Of a DNA stretch of 7,790 bases, positions 5,448 to 7,790 are shown piece after piece. The DNA is from an uncultured Clostridia bacterium (lineage in GTDB: Bacteria > Bacillota > Clostridia > Oscillospirales > CAG-272): assembly GCA_937893945.1 (NCBI GenBank), contig CALCTA010000054.1, positions 1-7,790 of the forward strand, written 5' to 3'. Position 1 is the stretch's first letter. Every line of letters begins with the position of its first letter. The position numbers and the translations under genes are program-made. Under the pieces are notes generated by a model that did no database searches, was not told the DNA's origin, and worked only from the letters and a program-made list of their open reading frames with translations.

Positions 5448-6140
5448 ATGACGTATGCAGTTGCCAACCTTCACGGTTGCTTTGATAAATTCAAGAAGCT
5501 TCTTCGAGAGATACGCTTTTCCGACAATGACGTTATGTACGTTATCGGAGACATCGTTGACTACGGCGAAGAGCCTATAGAGCTTCTTTGCGATCTCAGT
5601 ATGAGATATAACGTAATACCGATAGTAGGAGAATGCGATCTCCGCGCGCTTGAGCTGCTTACCGAGCTTGACAAGATGCTCGGCGGCGCGTCTCCCGATC
5701 CCGAGGCGTTCGCTAAGATGACCGAGTGGCTTCAGGACGGCGGACAGAAGACTATCGAGGGCTTTAAGGCGCTTGACGATGATATGAAGGAGGGCGTTCT
5801 TGAGTATCTCGCCGATATGTCGCTCTACGAGGAGGTAGAGGCAGGCGGCAAGAAGTATCTGCTCGTTCACGCGGGTATTGCCGATTACAGCGAGGGCAGT
5901 GATCTTGAGGACTATATGCCTGAGGACTTTATCTGCGAGAGCGTTGATCCCGAGCGCGCGCTTATCGACGGCGTTACGCTTGTGGTAGGACATAAGCCGA
6001 CCTACGAGATCGAGGGCGCAGAGCGCGGCAAGATATATCACGGAGAGGGCTCTATCTTTATAGACTGCGGCGCGGCTTACGACGAGCCTCTCGGATGCAT
6101 ATGCCTTGACAACGGCAAGGAATATTATATTTATGACTAA
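5448..6140 (+). CDS. PPP-type calcineurin-like metallophosphoesterase with atypical active site
   Basis: The 230-residue protein has the motif order of the PPP phosphatase/diadenosine-tetraphosphatase family: ANLHG (6-10), GDIVDYG (34-40), GECD (61-64), LLVHAG (138-143), VGHKPT (180-185) and FIDCGA (204-209). Normal members carry D-x-H-G, G-D-x-x-D-R-G and G-N-H-E/D at the first three. Here the first Asp is Asn7, the motif-II Arg is Tyr39, and the catalytic Asn-His pair is Glu62-Cys63. The metal-binding Asp35 and Asp38 and the downstream His141 and His182 remain. It could have altered metal chemistry, weak activity or a binding role; substrate unknown. ATG start with AAAGGAG about eight nucleotides upstream, 12 bp after the Nif3-family gene. 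Its end overlaps the methyltransferase start by eight bases. Confident as a family member, not as an active phosphatase. Confidence 0.82.
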   Translation: MTYAVANLHGCFDKFKKLLREIRFSDNDVMYVIGDIVDYGEEPIELLCDLSMRYNVIPIVGECDLRALELLTELDKMLGGASPDPEAFAKMTEWLQDGGQKTIEGFKALDDDMKEGVLEYLADMSLYEEVEAGGKKYLLVHAGIADYSEGSDLEDYMPEDFICESVDPERALIDGVTLVVGHKPTYEIEGAERGKIYHGEGSIFIDCGAAYDEPLGCICLDNGKEYYIYD

Positions 6141-6846
6141 AGAACAGATAATCGAGCTTGATATAACCGATCTCAACAACCTCGGCAACGGCGTTGGCAG
6201 ATGCGACGGGCAGGTAGTGTTCGTGCGCGGCGCGGTCAGCGGCGACAGGGTGAGGGCAAAGGTCATCAAGGTCAACAAGAGCTTTGCGGTTGCAAGGCTT
6301 GAAGAGATGATCACCCCCTCGCCCGACCGCATCGACGGCTTTTGCTCCTCACCGCTCTCTTGCGGAGGATGTGTCTATCGCCATATAAGCTACGAGCGAG
6401 AGCTTGAGCTTAAGCACGGATATGTCAGTGCGGAATTTGCAAAGGCGGGACTTCCCGAGGTGAATATCCTCCCCGTGCTTTCTACGGGGGATGTGCGCGG
6501 CTATCGCAATAAGGCGCAGTACCCCGTAGCAAAGGGCAAGGACGGCATCTTTGCGGGCTTTTACGCCTCAAAGACGCATAAGGTCATTCCCGCCGAGGAA
6601 TGCGCGATACAAAGCCCTGAGTTTGCCCCAATTCTTCGCTTTGTGTGTGAGTTTGCCGACAGGCACGGTTGGAGCGTTTACGATGAGGAGAGCGGACGCG
6701 GACTTCTGCGGCATATCTATCTGCGGTGCGCCGCCGACGGGACGACTCTCCTGACGCTGGTGATCAATGATACCAAGCTTCCGAAGCCTGCCGCCGTGTT
6801 CTGCGGTGCGGACGGTCAACATATTTGCCGTTTCCAAGCGTTTTAG
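6133..6846 (+). CDS. rlmD: 23S rRNA (uracil-C5)-methyltransferase, RlmD/RlmCD type, 3'-truncated at a junction
   Basis: Full-length relatives (about 450 residues) methylate C5 of a uracil in 23S rRNA. Only the N-terminal half is present: a TRAM-like RNA-binding domain (about 1-57, with GNGVGR and GDRVRAKV) and the Cys set for a [4Fe-4S] cluster (C71, C77, C80 in FCSSPLSCGGC, and C157 in AEECAIQ), then the central domain up to LLTLVINDTKLP (206-217). After about residue 217 (position 6783) the family sequence stops and the remaining 20 residues are the antisense of a PadR gene, ending at 6844-6846. The SAM-binding Rossmann domain and catalytic Cys are absent. I chose ATG 6133 (MTKEQII) rather than the in-frame ATG at 6106, which would lie far inside the phosphatase gene; AAGGA stands 11 nt upstream. 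The assignment within RlmD/RlmCD/TrmA-like enzymes is by similarity. Not functional as it stands. Confidence 0.85.
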   Translation: MTKEQIIELDITDLNNLGNGVGRCDGQVVFVRGAVSGDRVRAKVIKVNKSFAVARLEEMITPSPDRIDGFCSSPLSCGGCVYRHISYERELELKHGYVSAEFAKAGLPEVNILPVLSTGDVRGYRNKAQYPVAKGKDGIFAGFYASKTHKVIPAEECAIQSPEFAPILRFVCEFADRHGWSVYDEESGRGLLRHIYLRCAADGTTLLTLVINDTKLPKPAAVFCGADGQHICRFQAF

Positions 6847-6984
6847 AATGGTATATAGAGTAGACTCGGACATATCAACGTAAGGTTTCATATCCTTTAT
6901 TATTTTATACCCGTACGAATCCTCGTTTTTTATCGCCGCCAGCACGCAAACGTCAAGGATCCCTCGCTTCAACTGAATATCCAT
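6568..6984 (-). CDS. PadR-family transcriptional regulator, C-terminally truncated and chimeric
   Basis: Residues 1-69 are a clear PadR winged-helix N-terminus: MDIQLKRGILDVCVLAAI, then SYGYKIIKDM (23-32), STLYTILKRLE (41-51) and the wing strand ending GGRLRK (64-69). Relatives continue with YYxIT and a helical dimerisation tail, but here codon 70 onward (below 6778) is antisense of the rlmD-like gene and is not family sequence, so the real remnant is 6778-6984. PadR proteins are small cytosolic dimeric repressors controlling divergent membrane-protein or efflux genes and often themselves. ATG at 6982-6984 with GGGAGG about six nucleotides upstream and a near-consensus promoter. Divergent from the membrane protein beginning at 7163, its likely target by position. 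The broken C-terminus makes the product, if made, probably non-functional. Confidence 0.8.
   Translation of the reverse strand: MDIQLKRGILDVCVLAAIKNEDSYGYKIIKDMKPYVDMSESTLYTILKRLETANMLTVRTAEHGGRLRKLGIIDHQRQESRPVGGAPQIDMPQKSASALLIVNAPTVPVGKLTHKAKNWGKLRALYRAFLGGNDLMRL
6775..6783. other. Junction breakpoint between truncated rlmD-like and padR genes
   Basis: Plus-strand rlmD-like homology persists to Pro217 (6781-6783), and minus-strand padR homology persists to Lys69 (6778-6780). Both therefore fit the shared CTTCCG at 6778-6783, consistent with a microhomology join of at most about six bases. The reading frames on either side become antisense of each other. Rearrangement and assembly error cannot be told apart from sequence alone. 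Confidence 0.7.
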
Positions 6985-6997
6985 GAAATACCTCCCA

Positions 6998-7020
6998 TCG
7001 TGTAATACATCATATCACGA
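6998..7020. promoter_or_regulatory. Operator-like imperfect inverted repeat over the padR -10
   Basis: TCGTG (6998-7002) and CACGA (7016-7020) form the outer arms of a 23-bp imperfect palindrome, with further matching at the inner AT/AT positions (7 of 11 pairs). It covers the padR -10 box (7009-7014), where a repressor would block transcription. Autoregulation by PadR is inferred. Confidence 0.45.
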
Positions 7021-7037
7021 AGTATTTGTTTTGTCAA
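7009..7037 (-). promoter_or_regulatory. padR promoter (near-consensus sigma-A)
   Basis: Minus-strand -35 TTGACA (plus coordinates 7032-7037), a 17-bp spacer and -10 TATGAT (7009-7014) preceded by TGA (7015-7017). It gives a short leader before the GGGAGG site. Both boxes overlap inverted repeats, suggesting a repressible promoter. Confidence 0.75.
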
Positions 7038-7049
7038 TAGCAAACAAAT
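7024..7049. promoter_or_regulatory. Inverted repeat over the padR -35
   Basis: ATTTGTTTTG (7024-7033) is complementary to CAAACAAAT (7041-7049) apart from one extra T, and overlaps the padR -35 at 7032-7037. It is a second candidate operator in the padR/membrane-protein intergenic region. Its sequence differs from the 6998-7020 palindrome, so the two may bind different factors. Confidence 0.4.
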
Positions 7050-7099
7050 ATGAAAAAAGCGAATTCTTTAAAACTTTTGGCAAACGCGCAAAAATTCCT

Positions 7100-7127
7100 T
7101 TGACTTTTCGCGCAAATGTGCTATAAT
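7100..7127 (+). promoter_or_regulatory. Promoter of the DUF6198-like membrane protein gene
   Basis: TTGACT (7100-7105), a 16-bp spacer and TATAAT (7122-7127) preceded by TGC, an extended -10. It lies about 35 nt before the ATG at 7163, so the leader is under 30 nt. It is separate from the two inverted repeats, which lie closer to padR. Confidence 0.75.
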
Positions 7128-7129
7128 AG

Positions 7130-7152
7130 CGGGAGTGAAAATTTCCACCCCG
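7130..7152 (+). other. 5'-leader hairpin next to the ribosome binding site
   Basis: CGGG (7130-7133) and GTG (7135-7137) pair with CAC (7146-7148) and CCCG (7149-7152), with a bulged A and an 8-nt loop. It spans the expected transcription start and abuts AAAGG (7153-7157). If transcription starts at about 7134, only part of the stem is in the RNA, so a role is uncertain. Confidence 0.3.
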
Positions 7153-7162
7153 AAAGGTCGAT

Positions 7163-7790
7163 ATGAAAAAAAGAGTTTTTTATTGCGAGGCGGCGTATTT
7201 CGTAGGGCTTATCGTGCTGGCGTTCGGCACGTCGCTTATCGAGCGCGCAAGCTTCGGTATGTCAATGGTCGTCGCACCCGCGTATCTTCTGCACCTTAAA
7301 ATATCGCCGTATCTTCCGTTTTTCACGTTTGGCGTGGCGGCGTACGCGTTTCAGGCGCTTCTTCTGCTCTTGCTTGCCGTTTTTCTGCGCAAGGTCAAGA
7401 AAAGCTATTTCCTCTCGTTTGCAACAGCCTTCCTGTACGGGCTCATTCTTGACGCGGTGATGAGCCTCGTCGCCTTTCTGCCCGATTTTGGAATGGCAGG
7501 ACGCATCGCGCTTTTTGCCGTGGGACTCGGCACGTCCGCCGTGGGCATAGCCTTTATGTTCCACACGTATTTCCCGACCGAAGCGTACGAGCTTATCGTC
7601 AAGGAGATAGCGCAAAAATTCAATATTTCGATAGGCAAAACGAAAACTGCGTACGATATATGCAGCTGTACCCTCGCAGTTATCCTCTCGCTTTGCTTCT
7701 TTGGCGGCTTTCGCGGAATACACCTCGGAACGCTCGTCTGCGCGGCGCTAAACGGCTTTTTGATAGGTCAGATCAGCCGCTTCCTTGACA
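7163..7790 (+). CDS. DUF6198/YczE-YitT-like integral membrane protein (partial at window end)
   Basis: The frame is open from ATG 7163 to the window edge (209 codons, no stop), so the 3' end is missing. The protein begins MKKRVFYCEAAYFVGLIVLAFGTSLIERASFGMSM, typical of YczE/YitT-like DUF6198 proteins. It has about six hydrophobic segments (roughly 10-27, 50-74, 84-106, 113-134, 167-184 and 188-205). The cytosolic-loop stretch FHTYFPTEAYELIVKEIAQKF (133-153) and KTKTAYDICSC (159-169) also match the family as I know it. Function is unknown; transport is only a guess. AAAGG lies five nucleotides before the ATG, with a good promoter. Relatives are a little longer than 209 residues, so most of the protein is present. 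It is divergent from padR, which may repress it. Confidence 0.8.
   Translation, partial: MKKRVFYCEAAYFVGLIVLAFGTSLIERASFGMSMVVAPAYLLHLKISPYLPFFTFGVAAYAFQALLLLLLAVFLRKVKKSYFLSFATAFLYGLILDAVMSLVAFLPDFGMAGRIALFAVGLGTSAVGIAFMFHTYFPTEAYELIVKEIAQKFNISIGKTKTAYDICSCTLAVILSLCFFGGFRGIHLGTLVCAALNGFLIGQISRFLD

Noticed and set aside
6106..6132. Upstream ATG for the rlmD-like gene
   Set aside because: It would add nine non-family residues (MTTARNIIF) and extend the overlap with the phosphatase gene to 35 bp. ATG 6133 gives MTKEQII, an 8-base overlap and an upstream AAGGA.
5412..6332. 306-codon open frame on the minus strand
   Set aside because: It lies wholly opposite the phosphatase and rlmD-like genes, whose motifs are clear. 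Its translation is a Leu/Ala/Arg-rich shadow with no family sequence and no ribosome binding site.
6775..6780. HindIII-type AAGCTT at the junction as evidence of a cloning ligation
   Set aside because: AAGCTT occurs at many other places in the window (for example 230, 245, 284, 325, 4462, 5497 and 7251), partly from codon preference, so its presence at the join is not informative.
7262..7723. 153-codon open frame on the minus strand
   Set aside because: Antisense of the DUF6198-like membrane protein. The translation is highly charged and lacks any domain; the plus frame has promoter, ribosome binding site and family sequence.
1..7790. A defence, toxin-antitoxin, biosynthetic or other novel multi-gene system
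   Set aside because: The genes are housekeeping or widespread families with no functional cluster logic. The padR/membrane pair is a common regulatory arrangement, and no toxin, nuclease, RT or NTPase domains are seen.

Overview
The window looks like chromosomal sequence from a Gram-positive, Clostridia-type anaerobe, probably a gut Oscillospirales/Christensenellales-like lineage. Reasons: AGGAGG-type ribosome binding sites, sigma-A promoters with TATAAT boxes (often extended with TGn), a DUF1858 redox-disulfide protein, a trmK-nif3 gene pair, a DUF2079 membrane protein and a DUF6198 (YczE/YitT-like) membrane protein. Moderately GC-rich coding regions are separated by AT-rich promoter regions. 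The lineage is inferred from gene content only.

Layout: (a) 1-388 holds no gene I can support. It is a mosaic of short palindromes, an oppositely oriented TGTAGGGG-bounded repeat pair and a 28-bp direct repeat, and it lies downstream of prfB. (b) 389-3528 on the minus strand holds a DUF2079 multi-pass membrane protein followed by prfB (peptide chain release factor 2). prfB has its own promoter, a TTG start and no programmed frameshift. (c) 3529-3690 is a divergent promoter region with one good promoter in each direction. (d) 3691 to about 6783 on the plus strand is a probable operon: DUF1858 protein, trmK (tRNA A22 N1-methyltransferase), a Nif3-family dinuclear-metal protein, a PPP-like metallophosphoesterase with substituted active-site residues, and the first half of an RlmD/RlmCD-type 23S rRNA uracil methyltransferase. 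(e) About 6778-6984 on the minus strand is the N-terminal half of a PadR-family regulator. (f) 7163 to the window end on the plus strand is a DUF6198-type membrane protein, divergent from padR and still open at the edge.

The most important observation is at about 6778-6783. The plus-strand methyltransferase and the minus-strand PadR regulator both stop making family sense at the same point, and each frame then reads into the antisense of the other gene. Either a deletion or rearrangement removed the 3' ends of two convergent genes, or two unrelated segments were misjoined in assembly. Annotation on the two sides should not be assumed to be truly linked until this is settled.

Functionally the left side is mostly translation-related housekeeping: RF2 for termination, TrmK for tRNA modification and an rRNA methyltransferase. 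The right side looks like a small regulator/membrane-protein module, with operator-like inverted repeats between the divergent genes. I did not find a convincing new multi-gene system. The points most worth a second look are the junction, the atypical phosphatase active site and the repeat mosaic at the left edge.
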